64,000 nucleotides of DNA from assembly GCF_001277215.2 (NCBI RefSeq), contig NZ_CP013940.1, positions 806,001-870,000 of the forward strand, in the 5' to 3' direction. This DNA comes from Cronobacter malonaticus LMG 23826. GTDB lineage: Bacteria; Pseudomonadota; Gammaproteobacteria; Enterobacterales; Enterobacteriaceae. Both the position numbers and the translations under genes were made by a program. The notes beneath the pieces were generated by a model that was given only the letters and a program-made list of their open reading frames with translations, was not told the DNA's origin and did no database searches. Shown one piece after another: positions 17,779 to 25,871 of the stretch (positions within the stretch are counted from its first letter, which is position 1; the number at the start of each line of letters is the position of its first letter).

Positions 17779-17979
17779 ATGCAGTGTTTAGATTTAACAT
17801 TTGAAGTCATCAGCAATACCAATGCTACCGCCAACTATACGGGTGGTTGCTCTGGAGAACGTAGTGACTGTTGTACTCGTGTATGCACGCGAGCTGGTAA
17901 CGACGAGCAAAACTCAGCGTCGAATTTAGATGCTTGGGAAAAATACTTGGAGGTTAACGCCGGCGTTCTCCAATATTAA
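17779..17979 (+). CDS. Candidate RiPP precursor peptide (Cys-rich)
   Basis: 66 residues starting at the ATG with AAAGGA 7 bases upstream; a TTG 21 bp earlier has no such site. Residues 1-23 look like a leader: LDLTFEVISN followed by a Asn/Thr/Ala stretch ending in Thr-Gly-Gly. Next comes a Cys-rich block (C24, C31, C32, C36, with Ser, Thr and Arg: CSGERSDCCTRVCTRAG) and an acidic, non-Cys tail (NLDAWEKYLEV) ending in Tyr. The gene heads an operon with two E1-like adenylating enzymes and a UvrA-like ATPase. Small size, leader-Gly-Gly-Cys-core layout and adjacency to MccB-like enzymes point to a modified peptide. The product structure cannot be deduced. It could instead be a short regulatory or cargo protein of the E1-like enzymes. 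Confidence 0.65.
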   Translation: MQCLDLTFEVISNTNATANYTGGCSGERSDCCTRVCTRAGNDEQNSASNLDAWEKYLEVNAGVLQY

Positions 17980-17988
17980 TCTAAATTC

Positions 17989-18013
17989 AAAATCGCCCTT
18001 GATGGGCGATTTT
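17989..18013 (+). terminator. Attenuating hairpin between precursor and modification genes
   Basis: AAAATCGCCC and GGGCGATTTT form a perfect 10-bp stem with loop TTGAT, ending in four T. There is no long T-tract after it, so it is probably a partial terminator or mRNA-stabilising hairpin. It would give more precursor than enzyme transcript, as is common in peptide operons. Confidence 0.65.
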
Positions 18014-18027
18014 GTTGGGAATATACA

Positions 18028-19152
18028 ATGGACTCCAAAAAATATAAAATAAAAGAAACTGTGGATATTTTTATATCGAATGAAGATAATACTGATAATG
18101 TCAAACTCACATTTCATGTGATGACAACGCGTGATAGATTAGAAATAAAAACTAATAAAAATGTCGCTCGATTTATTGCCAGCCTTGATGGTATAAAAAC
18201 TATAAATGATATAGTTACTGAGATGGGGTCCCTACGCTCAAAAGATGTCGATAAACTAATTGCTTTTTTACTAAATCAACATTTTATTTATGATGTAAAT
18301 AACATTTGCGATATTGAACCTCGTTTTTCACGACAAATTACATTTTGGGACGATTTTGTCCTTGAACGACCTGGTGTAGAAACTCAACATATCTTGGAGA
18401 GCAAAAAGGTTGTTTTATTTGGGTGTGGAGCTGTAGGAGCCAAAATTATAGAAATACTTGTCCGCGCAGGTGTTAAAAATATAGTTTTGGTTGATTATAA
18501 GTCCCTTTCAAAGTCAAATGCAGCAAGGCATTGTTATTATAACTATAAGAAAATCGGAAAACCAAAGGTAGATGTCCTGTCAGAATTTTTGAGTTGGATC
18601 GATAGTCGAGTAATAATAACAAAACATTTTGAAAAACTTATACCTACTACTAATCTATCCTCTATCATTTCTGATGATACAGATCTGATTATTAATACTT
18701 GTGATGAGCCTTATATAGGTCATACTTCTTTAAAACTTGGTAGATATGCACAAGCAAGAGCTATTCCGCTGTATGTATCAGGTGGATTTGACGCCCACTT
18801 AATGAGTTCAGGAGAATTAATATTCCCTCCACATACACCCTGTATAGATTGTGCCCAAAATACGTTTTCAAAGGCATTAAAAGGATGGAAGCCTGTATAT
18901 AGTATAGTCAATAATCCTCAACTGGACCTTTCAAAATCTGTCTATGATAATTATATTCCAGGAGGGCCTGGTGGATTAGCAATGATGAATGGTTTTTCAG
19001 CTAATCTAAGTTGCATGAAATTAATTCACTTCCTGTTGGATGATTCAGCATTTTCATATGTAAATAGTCGGTATGAATACCTTCCAAACGAAGGCAAAAT
19101 GACTAATTTTGAATTGGTAAAACAAAGTGGATGCAAAATCTGTAATGAATAA
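18028..19152 (+). CDS. ThiF/MccB-like E1 enzyme with N-terminal RRE-like region (first copy)
   Basis: 374 residues. Residues 30-90 form a PqqD/RRE-like winged helix (VARFIASLDGIKTINDIVTEM, then KLIAFLLNQHFIYD), the leader-peptide clamp of RiPP enzymes. Residues 125-290 are the adenylating domain: GCGAVG at 132-137, VLVD at 153-156, SNAARH at 163-168 (the family has S-N-x-x-R-Q, so His replaces Gln), GKPK at 177-180, and TCDEP at 224-228, like the Mg-binding ADHP of microcin C7 MccB. CIDC (272-275) and CKIC (369-372) form the structural zinc site. It should adenylate a carboxylate of the peptide. The last 8 nt, ATGAATAA, overlap the next start. Low GC. The reaction after adenylation is unknown. 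Confidence 0.85.
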   Translation: MDSKKYKIKETVDIFISNEDNTDNVKLTFHVMTTRDRLEIKTNKNVARFIASLDGIKTINDIVTEMGSLRSKDVDKLIAFLLNQHFIYDVNNICDIEPRFSRQITFWDDFVLERPGVETQHILESKKVVLFGCGAVGAKIIEILVRAGVKNIVLVDYKSLSKSNAARHCYYNYKKIGKPKVDVLSEFLSWIDSRVIITKHFEKLIPTTNLSSIISDDTDLIINTCDEPYIGHTSLKLGRYAQARAIPLYVSGGFDAHLMSSGELIFPPHTPCIDCAQNTFSKALKGWKPVYSIVNNPQLDLSKSVYDNYIPGGPGGLAMMNGFSANLSCMKLIHFLLDDSAFSYVNSRYEYLPNEGKMTNFELVKQSGCKICNE

Positions 19153-20227
19153 TTTTAGACTGCGACAAAGTATTGGTATCGTCGTAAATGATGATACTGT
19201 AGAGTTTTTTAAATCCAATATTAGAGAAAGTATAAAAATAAAAATCAACTTTCCAAATATAGTTGAACTCTTAAAGATGTTTGATGGGCAAACTTCTCTT
19301 CAAGAAATTGTAGCAAATTATTCAGGAATCGATATTCAACAACTTGAAAAATTAGCTTTGTTTTTGAATGAAAACAATATAATTATCGATCAAGATTGCC
19401 AATACCCTGCAGAGCTTGTCACTGAACAATATAGAATGATCAATACATTTGAAGACTACTGTCATACCACCAGTGAGGTTTTAGAATGTATAATTAATCT
19501 TAAAAAATCAAAAGTAATGATTGTAGGTATTGGAGCAGTCGGTAGTAATGTGGCAACGTATCTTGCTCATTGCAATGTTGGTTCGATAATATTTGTAGAT
19601 CACGATAATGTAGATATAAGTAATTTACATCGTCAGTTTTATTTCGAGGATGAAATTAACTCTGATAAAAATATAGCGTTACTCAACTCTTTGAAAAAGA
19701 TATCTCCAGATATTAAGATTGACATTATCAATGACATTATCGATGATGATTTTTTTAAAAGAAATATTCTACCCTCTGATATAGATTTGATAATAAACTG
19801 CGCTGATGAACCTAATGTGGATTACACCAGTAAAATAATCGCCCTCTTTAGTATGATTCATAATATCCCACATATAGTTGGCGGGGGATATAATCTTCAT
19901 CAAACCCTTATCGGTCAGACAATTATTCCATTTAAGTCAGCATGCTTTAATTGTTTTAACCTATTTTTAGGAAAAATAAATAGCAAAGACCTTGTTAATG
20001 TGAAGAAATTGCACCGGGTAAAACGAAAATTAGGTTCATTTTCACCACTATCAGGTCTGGCTGCAAGCCTTGCAAGCTTGGACGCTATAAAATTACTTGC
20101 CGGGAAAGTAGATCACTTGCAACAAGAAAATAAAAGAGTCGAATTTAGTCTTAGAAGTTTATCTTTTAACGTCCAAGATGTTCCACGTGATCCTGAATGT
20201 GATTGGTGTAGAGGAAAGTATGAATAA
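19145..20227 (+). CDS. ThiF/MccB-like E1 enzyme with N-terminal RRE-like region (second copy)
   Basis: 360 residues from the ATG at 19145; an in-frame GTG 18 bp earlier lies within the previous gene and is less likely. Same layout as its neighbour: an RRE-like winged helix at 35-82 (VELLKMFDGQTSLQEIVANY), GIGAVG at 128-133, VDHDNVDISNLHRQ at 151-164 with the canonical Arg-Gln, CADEP at 219-223, and zinc Cys pairs CFNC (267-270) and CDWC (352-355). The copies are well diverged, so they probably act on different residues or form a heterodimer. MccB works as a homodimer, and E1 enzymes of eukaryotes as heterodimers, so a paired arrangement is plausible but unproven. It ends in the same ATGAATAA overlap with the next gene. 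Confidence 0.85.
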   Translation: MNNFRLRQSIGIVVNDDTVEFFKSNIRESIKIKINFPNIVELLKMFDGQTSLQEIVANYSGIDIQQLEKLALFLNENNIIIDQDCQYPAELVTEQYRMINTFEDYCHTTSEVLECIINLKKSKVMIVGIGAVGSNVATYLAHCNVGSIIFVDHDNVDISNLHRQFYFEDEINSDKNIALLNSLKKISPDIKIDIINDIIDDDFFKRNILPSDIDLIINCADEPNVDYTSKIIALFSMIHNIPHIVGGGYNLHQTLIGQTIIPFKSACFNCFNLFLGKINSKDLVNVKKLHRVKRKLGSFSPLSGLAASLASLDAIKLLAGKVDHLQQENKRVEFSLRSLSFNVQDVPRDPECDWCRGKYE

Positions 20228-22346
20228 GATCATTTTTGAGGGAATAGCCACCCATAATTTAAAAAATTTAGATGTTACTATACCATTTAATACAATAACC
20301 GCTATTTATGGCCGTTCGGGCGCAGGAAAAAGTTCTTTAGCATTTTCATCAATTTATCAATTATGCAAAGATGAGTTTGATGCTGTAGAAAACGGTTATT
20401 TGAATGAAAGTGATTATAAAGTTGCAAATTTCAGTGGGTTAATTCCCGCTGTTGCGATACCACAAAGAAACACAAATAACAACCCTCGTTCAACTATATA
20501 TTCATATCTGAATATAGCTCAAGCTTTGTCATCTTTAAAAATCAAAAGAAACGTAGCAGTACCTAATTATGATAAATTAAAAATAAACAATTATAGAAAT
20601 GAATGTCCACACTGCTTAGGCCTTGGCGAGATAGTTAGTGTGGATGAATCTGAATTAATTAATGAAAAATGTAGACTAGATCAAAAACCATTTTTATGTT
20701 GGCGGACTGGTGAGTTATCTGATTATTATCACCAATTACTTATGGTCTATTGTGATAAAAATAATATAAAAGTAGATGATACTTTTGATTCACTATCACT
20801 TGAAAAGAAAAACCTAATACTATATGGAGAAAGCGCTGAGAAATTATCTTTTAGATTTAAACACAAAGGAAAAACGAAGCAAAGAAGAGCTTTTTATAAA
20901 GGCGTAATGTCTTTTGCTAATTCGAATATAGGACGGAGCCAAAACAATTCAAAGTATAAAAAGGAAGAAAATTGCTCATTTTGTAATGGAAGCAGAATTA
21001 ACCAAGAAACAGCCCAACTTGATGTTTTAGGATTTACATTTGATGAATTTTTACTATCTCCTATATCTGAATTATGTAATACCCTGAAAAAAACTATAGG
21101 TGACTCAGTATTAATTAGAGTGTTGTCCTCAATAAATAATATGGGATTGGGATATTTAAATTTGTCTCGTTCAATTCCCAGTCTTTCTGGGGGGGAAATA
21201 CAAAAACTTATTTTCAGCAGGCTTTTAACATCTAATACAACAGGTATTCTGATTGTTATCGATGAAATATCATCCCAAATTAACCCTGTCGATTTTGAAG
21301 TTATCTTTCAAAAGCTAAAAAAATTATCAGAAAAAAACACAGTTATTTTAGTAGAGCACTCGCAGTATTTCATAGATCTTGCTGATCAGCAAATCCATGT
21401 TGGTAAATACGCTGGTTCTTCTGGTGGGGAAATTTGTGAAAAAGAAAAAATTCAGCCGCAAAGGAACCTCAATCCCAAAAATAATATATCTGATTACTAT
21501 TATTTTGAAGGGCTTAATAAAAATAACATCATTAATCAAAATATACGTATCCCTAAAGAGTGTGTTACTGTTTTTTCTGGAATCTCCGGATCGGGGAAAT
21601 CATCTTTAGCTAAAGCTATTTGTAGTCTTACCGATTCGATTTATATAAGCCAAAAATTGTCATCATATACAGGACGTTCTACTGTCGCAACTATCACGGA
21701 TTTGAATAAATTAATTGCAGAATTTTTCTCCGATATAACAAAATTAGATATAGAGTATTTCCTTCCAAACAAACTTGGTGGATGTAAAGTTTGTGAAGGT
21801 AAGGGCGTGATAAAATATGAAAGGGGTTTTGAAAAGGATATCTACATATCATGTCATAAATGTGAGGGTAAACTGTTTGACCACAATATAGATGAAGTAA
21901 AGTCTCAGATTAATGGTATGAATATAATAGATGTATATGATACTGAGTTGAAAGAGTTAAGCTCTTTTTTTAATAACACTAAGATTAATACTATTCTTGA
22001 AACTATCCATTATCTTGGAATATCACATTTGAAACTTAATAGAAAAACGCAGTCCCTGTCAGGTGGTGAAATGCGTAGAATAAAATTATGTGAAATACTA
22101 TCTAAGTCCAGAAAAACAAACAAAATATTGTTTATTGATGAACCTGTCGCTGGACTTGATTCTGAGACGGCTTCGAAGGTGCTGAATTTTATATATCAAA
22201 AATCTAAATTATTCAATGCAATTGTTATTATAGAGCATAGGCCTGAGGCAGATGACTATGCCGACTTTAAAGTACTAATTGGTCCTTTGTCTGGAAAGCA
22301 AGGTGGGCGAGTTATAGAACAAAAGATCATTGAGTCAGTTAGATGA
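20220..22346 (+). CDS. Compact UvrA-like tandem ABC ATPase, probable self-resistance protein
   Basis: 708 residues from the ATG at 20220, preceded by GAGGAAAG. Two UvrA-type ATPase halves are visible. First: Walker A GRSGAGKS (31-38), zinc Cys pairs CPHC (129-132) and CSFC (252-255), signature LSGGE (322-326), Walker B ILIVIDE (343-349). Second: Walker A GISGSGKS (454-461), zinc pairs CKVC (522-525) and CHKC (545-548), LSGGE (613-617), ILFIDEP (636-642). Housekeeping UvrA is about 940 residues, so roughly 230 residues are missing, mainly in the UvrB-binding and insertion domains. UvrA-like proteins without UvrB binding (DrrC, Ecm16) protect producers of DNA-binding antibiotics. By analogy this is the immunity gene of the operon. 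It has no membrane segment, so it is not a transporter. Confidence 0.88.
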   Translation: MNKIIFEGIATHNLKNLDVTIPFNTITAIYGRSGAGKSSLAFSSIYQLCKDEFDAVENGYLNESDYKVANFSGLIPAVAIPQRNTNNNPRSTIYSYLNIAQALSSLKIKRNVAVPNYDKLKINNYRNECPHCLGLGEIVSVDESELINEKCRLDQKPFLCWRTGELSDYYHQLLMVYCDKNNIKVDDTFDSLSLEKKNLILYGESAEKLSFRFKHKGKTKQRRAFYKGVMSFANSNIGRSQNNSKYKKEENCSFCNGSRINQETAQLDVLGFTFDEFLLSPISELCNTLKKTIGDSVLIRVLSSINNMGLGYLNLSRSIPSLSGGEIQKLIFSRLLTSNTTGILIVIDEISSQINPVDFEVIFQKLKKLSEKNTVILVEHSQYFIDLADQQIHVGKYAGSSGGEICEKEKIQPQRNLNPKNNISDYYYFEGLNKNNIINQNIRIPKECVTVFSGISGSGKSSLAKAICSLTDSIYISQKLSSYTGRSTVATITDLNKLIAEFFSDITKLDIEYFLPNKLGGCKVCEGKGVIKYERGFEKDIYISCHKCEGKLFDHNIDEVKSQINGMNIIDVYDTELKELSSFFNNTKINTILETIHYLGISHLKLNRKTQSLSGGEMRRIKLCEILSKSRKTNKILFIDEPVAGLDSETASKVLNFIYQKSKLFNAIVIIEHRPEADDYADFKVLIGPLSGKQGGRVIEQKIIESVR

Positions 22347-23326
22347 ATTTAATTAACACACTATCTAATTAGTATGTGTAGTTATGATATTAATTTAATG
22401 AAATATAAAGGGTGATATTTTGGAAGAGTTAAGAATCGATTTTTAAATTAGTGTTGTTATATATTTTAATCACATGAGATGAAGACATCTTGTTAAACTT
22501 ATATACCCATGATCATCAAAGACGGTTGATTGTCTGCAATTGAGATCATGGGCTGTCACCTTTTTAAATTTTTACTGAACGTTATAAAATTGAACTGGAA
22601 TGTCTGCACAGTTCCTGAGATGATAAAAGAGTTAATGATTCGATCAAAGCCGTACTGTCGGCTTATGTAGGCTGCAGTTCGTCATGATAATTCCAGCCTA
22701 CATCTTCACAACAAGACCATAGATAACCACATTTATAATCACTAAATTTAGGAAATGACGCAAGTTCGATAGGTCGGATCTCCTTATCACTGACAAATTA
22801 GACTGAAGAGCATAGTGTGATTCTGGTAATTATCAAACCAGACAAGTCCGTATTGGATAAGATTACCGAAGGTTTTAAATAGCTATCATATGTTTAACTG
22901 TTCAGAACGCTGTAAGAAGAACGGAAAATTGAAGTGGACTCATTAACGGATTGCAATAATAATTATCTTTTTCAATTCTTTGATAATATTAATCTGGAAC
23001 TGTGTTCAATGATATCTTGAAATGAACCTCCCTTTACCTCTAACCGGATGGATAGAGTTAAATTAAAAGAATCTACAATTCAAAGTTCGATTTTGACTAT
23101 TAGTTTACCTACGTGTAAAAACTAACGGGATGCCTTGGTATATAAACTTAAATTTATCTTATGCAAAATGATTGATAAAAATGAGAGCTGCAATTTAAGC
23201 ACTAGTTTTCCATATAAAATAAATAGTTGCGATTGTCTAATCTGTTGTAGTAAATGTGCAGACATTGAAAGAGAAAGACCAGGTTTTTCTTTTCTAACCG
23301 AAGGGAAGAAAAGCAAGGGGAAACCG

Positions 23327-23370
23327 GAGAAGCAAGCGCAGCGGCTTCGCAGAGTTAGCCCTTGCTTCTC
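23327..23370. repeat. Inverted repeat (10-bp arms)
   Basis: GAGAAGCAAG (23,327-23,336) and CTTGCTTCTC (23,361-23,370) are perfect complements around 24 nt. The base of the stem is followed by TTATAATT. Terminator or DNA-site role undetermined. Confidence 0.7.
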
Positions 23371-23406
23371 TTATAATTGGCATTATTCATTCAAGAACAA
23401 TAGGAT

Positions 23407-23426
23407 CTTCGCTTGTACAAGCGAAG
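23407..23426. repeat. Perfect 20-bp palindrome
   Basis: CTTCGCTTGTACAAGCGAAG reads the same on both strands with no spacer. It is a candidate dimeric protein site in an otherwise gene-free region. Confidence 0.85.
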
Positions 23427-23922
23427 CTATAATAAAAACAATCAATTAATTATTTTAAAAGTATTAAACAAGAACCTATTGACATTCATAAAATACAAGT
23501 TATTTATAATGTATGCCATAAATAAAAAGTTTTATGTCATATGTATCCTGCACTATGTGCAGTTAATGTACCACTTGTCCCATAGATGGGAATATTGGAA
23601 AGGTTACTTTGTTTTGAAGTAGCCTTTCGTCCTTCAATATTAACGATTACTTATTGCTATTACCAAGTCCAGTCGAATCGAAGAACATCTTTTATCTGAA
23701 ACGACTCCTAATACCCGGTTAAAGCCACAATAACTCTCGCATACGTAGACCAAAGAAAAATTATGATATTAAATATGTGATTTTTTTTAGTGTTAAGTTG
23801 AATAATTAAATACTGGAGAGTTTTCTGTGCACTACCAATTGCTGGTTCATCTGTTCTGCCGCTGATGTTTCTGACGAATCTCCCGGTGACACAGAACTGT
23901 CCCTCTCTACCAGCCTTTATTC

Positions 23923-23934
23923 GACTCAATGTCC
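23923..23934. repeat. Left copy of the 12-bp direct repeat flanking the serine-recombinase module
   Basis: GACTCAATGTCC occurs here and at 27,594-27,605 in the same orientation. The two copies bracket the three-gene recombinase/ParB/RepB module, with about 150-180 bp between each copy and the nearest gene. Confidence 0.6.
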
Positions 23935-24081
23935 GGCTGCTGATACGCAGTTATCCCTTCGTATCAATGACTGACACTTAAACGTAATGCTTTGGTTGCT
24001 GGCGTATCTGACAGCTTCTTCGGCGTGAAGGTCGTTGTGTAAGTATACTTCTTGGTTTATTTAGGCTATATAAAACCATGA

Positions 24082-24978
24082 CTATGACTTGCTGTTTTCA
24101 GTAAGAGTCTTATCATCCAAAGAATTTATTCTAGAAATTCTTTTTAACTCATTAAGATAATCAACCTCGTTTTCTAAGAACCAATGAAGAACTTTAGAAT
24201 TGCCAAGTAATTTATTAATATATGACTGGATTATAACGAATTTCAACATATCTGAACCATACTCGGTTTGAAGCTTTTTCGTTTCTTCCGAAGTTGTTGC
24301 CATTTCTTGTTCCAGACGAAGTATGGTTTTTTTTATGTCCTTTTTATAGGGAGTGTTTTTCCCTTTATTTACTATCATCGATGCCGGTGTTGCATCCAAG
24401 ATGCTCATTGCAAATTTTTTACTATAATTATCAAAATTAATCATTGTACCGACTGCTTCAATTTGGCGAATTGGCTTCATTTTCCTCAAAACGTCAAATG
24501 TAGCCTTAGGTATAGGTTTATCAGAAAGTTTCGCAATTACACTTGGATCTATGCCGTTCATCACATTCGCTTTATCTTTTATGGCATCAACAGATATGCC
24601 CAAAGCAGCACTAAGTTTTTCAATTGATACTTTTGCCAGAGACTTAATTATCATTCTATGTTCTTCAACTACATTTATATGATTCACTTGTTTGTTAGGA
24701 GTGAAAGCATCATCTATGCTCGAAAGTATACATGGAGCTTTTTCTATACCTAAGTCTTTTAAAGCCTCAACCCTTAAATGGCCATCAAGTATCTTAGTGA
24801 CATCTTTATCTTTGTCATAGAATACTATTATTGGTTCAATAATACCTAAGCTTTCGATAGAGGTAACTATTTGATGATATTTATGGCTTCGCTTTACGTT
24901 TTCTAATAATTCCTTAGATGGAATTAACTTATTAGTTTCCAGGTAAATAAAATTATCGCCAAAACGTATCTGAATCAT
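24082..24978 (-). CDS. ParB-domain protein with RepB-type C-terminus (third gene of the module)
   Basis: 298 residues. The N-terminal 100 residues are ParB-like (KYHQIVTSIESLGIIEPIIV, then ILDGHLRVEALKDLG, with D/GHxR in place of GERR). A helix-turn-helix region (KLSAALGISVDAI) and a RepB-type C-terminal half (KATFDVLRKMKPIRQIEAV) follow. Its start overlaps the preceding ParB gene by 4 bp (ATGA). Such RepB-like proteins occur as the third gene of serine-recombinase elements. The role in recombination or element maintenance is not established. Confidence 0.75.
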   Translation of the reverse strand: MIQIRFGDNFIYLETNKLIPSKELLENVKRSHKYHQIVTSIESLGIIEPIIVFYDKDKDVTKILDGHLRVEALKDLGIEKAPCILSSIDDAFTPNKQVNHINVVEEHRMIIKSLAKVSIEKLSAALGISVDAIKDKANVMNGIDPSVIAKLSDKPIPKATFDVLRKMKPIRQIEAVGTMINFDNYSKKFAMSILDATPASMIVNKGKNTPYKKDIKKTILRLEQEMATTSEETKKLQTEYGSDMLKFVIIQSYINKLLGNSKVLHWFLENEVDYLNELKRISRINSLDDKTLTENSKS

Positions 24979-25871
24979 TTTAATACCTCTTTGTTTACTG
25001 GGGTTAATATCTGAGATGGTAGTTCTGAAAGATTCTCTTGTTCAAGTATATGTTGAAAGCTTTTATTCATCATTATGATGTTAAAAATCTCATTTACTAT
25101 TAGTAGGTTGGTTTTTATGAATTTTGAGTTGTTATAAACAGATTTATGTTCAGCGATACTATTTTCATAAAGCTCAATCAACTCCTCTGCAGTCATCCTT
25201 TTTGATGGTTTGTGATAATAAAATCCGGCTGCTTTTGCACCTTTATTCCCAACTGTTCTTTGATTTAGAATGTGTTTTATCTTTATAATGTCCCGACTTT
25301 TTATTAATTTTTTATCATATGCTTCGGTAAGAATATCTTGTGCTTCCTCAGTTTCACATCTTGCAAATTGCACTGCGAGATACAGAGGCAAATTACCCCG
25401 TTCGACTGCTGAGAGAAGTTTATGCTCTCCCTTATCAAGTAGCATATTAATACTGCTCACCCAGTTCGATGAATATCCAGTAATCTCACTTATTTCGGAG
25501 TCTGAAAGTCCTCTGATTTTCATGTCTTTAATCACCTGTAATAACTCATTAGAACGTGGTCTTCTCCTTGCAATGTTTTCAACTAAACTCATAACGTAAG
25601 CATCTTCTTCTGATACATCTCTTATAATTGCTGGAATAATAGTTTCACCTAATGCAACGAGAGCCTCTATTCTCCCTTGACCACAAATTAAAGCATATTT
25701 GAAATCGCCTTCATCAATAGCTCTTACGCTTATAGGCTTGCTTAATCCTCTTTTTTTTATGCTTTCCTTTATTTCTTCATGCACTACCTTATTTCTTGTT
25801 CGTGGGTTAAGAAATTTTATTTTTGCAATCTCAATTTGAATTATTGGGAATTCATTTTTTTCAGGCAGCAT
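24975..25871 (-). CDS. ParB-domain protein (second gene of the module)
   Basis: 298 residues. ParB N-terminal domain: LNPRTRNKVVHEEIKESIKK, ISVR, CGQGRIEALVALG (the box II-like G-x-G-R-x-x-A) and MSLVENIARRRPRSNEL (the EN-x-x-R box). The central helix-turn-helix is LSDSEISEITGYSSNWVSS. It overlaps the recombinase stop by 11 bp and the next gene by 4 bp, so all three are co-translated. There is no ParA ATPase nearby, so classical partition is unlikely; a DNA-bridging role with the recombinase is more plausible. Confidence 0.85.
   Translation of the reverse strand: MLPEKNEFPIIQIEIAKIKFLNPRTRNKVVHEEIKESIKKRGLSKPISVRAIDEGDFKYALICGQGRIEALVALGETIIPAIIRDVSEEDAYVMSLVENIARRRPRSNELLQVIKDMKIRGLSDSEISEITGYSSNWVSSINMLLDKGEHKLLSAVERGNLPLYLAVQFARCETEEAQDILTEAYDKKLIKSRDIIKIKHILNQRTVGNKGAKAAGFYYHKPSKRMTAEELIELYENSIAEHKSVYNNSKFIKTNLLIVNEIFNIIMMNKSFQHILEQENLSELPSQILTPVNKEVLK

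Larger units (their letters stand above)
22347..24081. other. Gene-free 1.7-kb AT-rich region
   Basis: No open frame has both a ribosome binding site and a recognisable domain; the longest (23135-23449 plus, 23708-23929 minus) look like chance frames. Structure is visible: 9-bp inverted arms CCCATGATC and GATCATGGG around 22,506-22,551, a hairpin at 23,327-23,370, a 20-bp palindrome at 23,407-23,426, and one copy of a 12-bp direct repeat at 23,923-23,934. The first part may once have held further genes of the peptide operon. Confidence 0.5.

Noticed and set aside
18028..20227. E1-like enzymes as part of a CBASS (Cap2) or ubiquitin-like conjugation (Bil-type) defence system
   Set aside because: No nucleotide cyclase, E2-like, JAB peptidase or ubiquitin-like gene is present. 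The small upstream protein ends in Gln-Tyr rather than Gly, and both enzymes carry RRE-like N-termini.
20220..22346. Housekeeping UvrA
   Set aside because: It is about 230 residues too short, diverged, AT-rich and located within an island operon.
23708..23929. Small minus-strand gene
   Set aside because: It has no ribosome binding site, no recognised domain and contains one copy of the 12-bp repeat at its start region, so it is probably non-coding.
24082..25871. Classical plasmid partition system
   Set aside because: There are two ParB-like genes but no ParA ATPase. The genes are co-translated with a serine recombinase, which fits a transposon-like module better.
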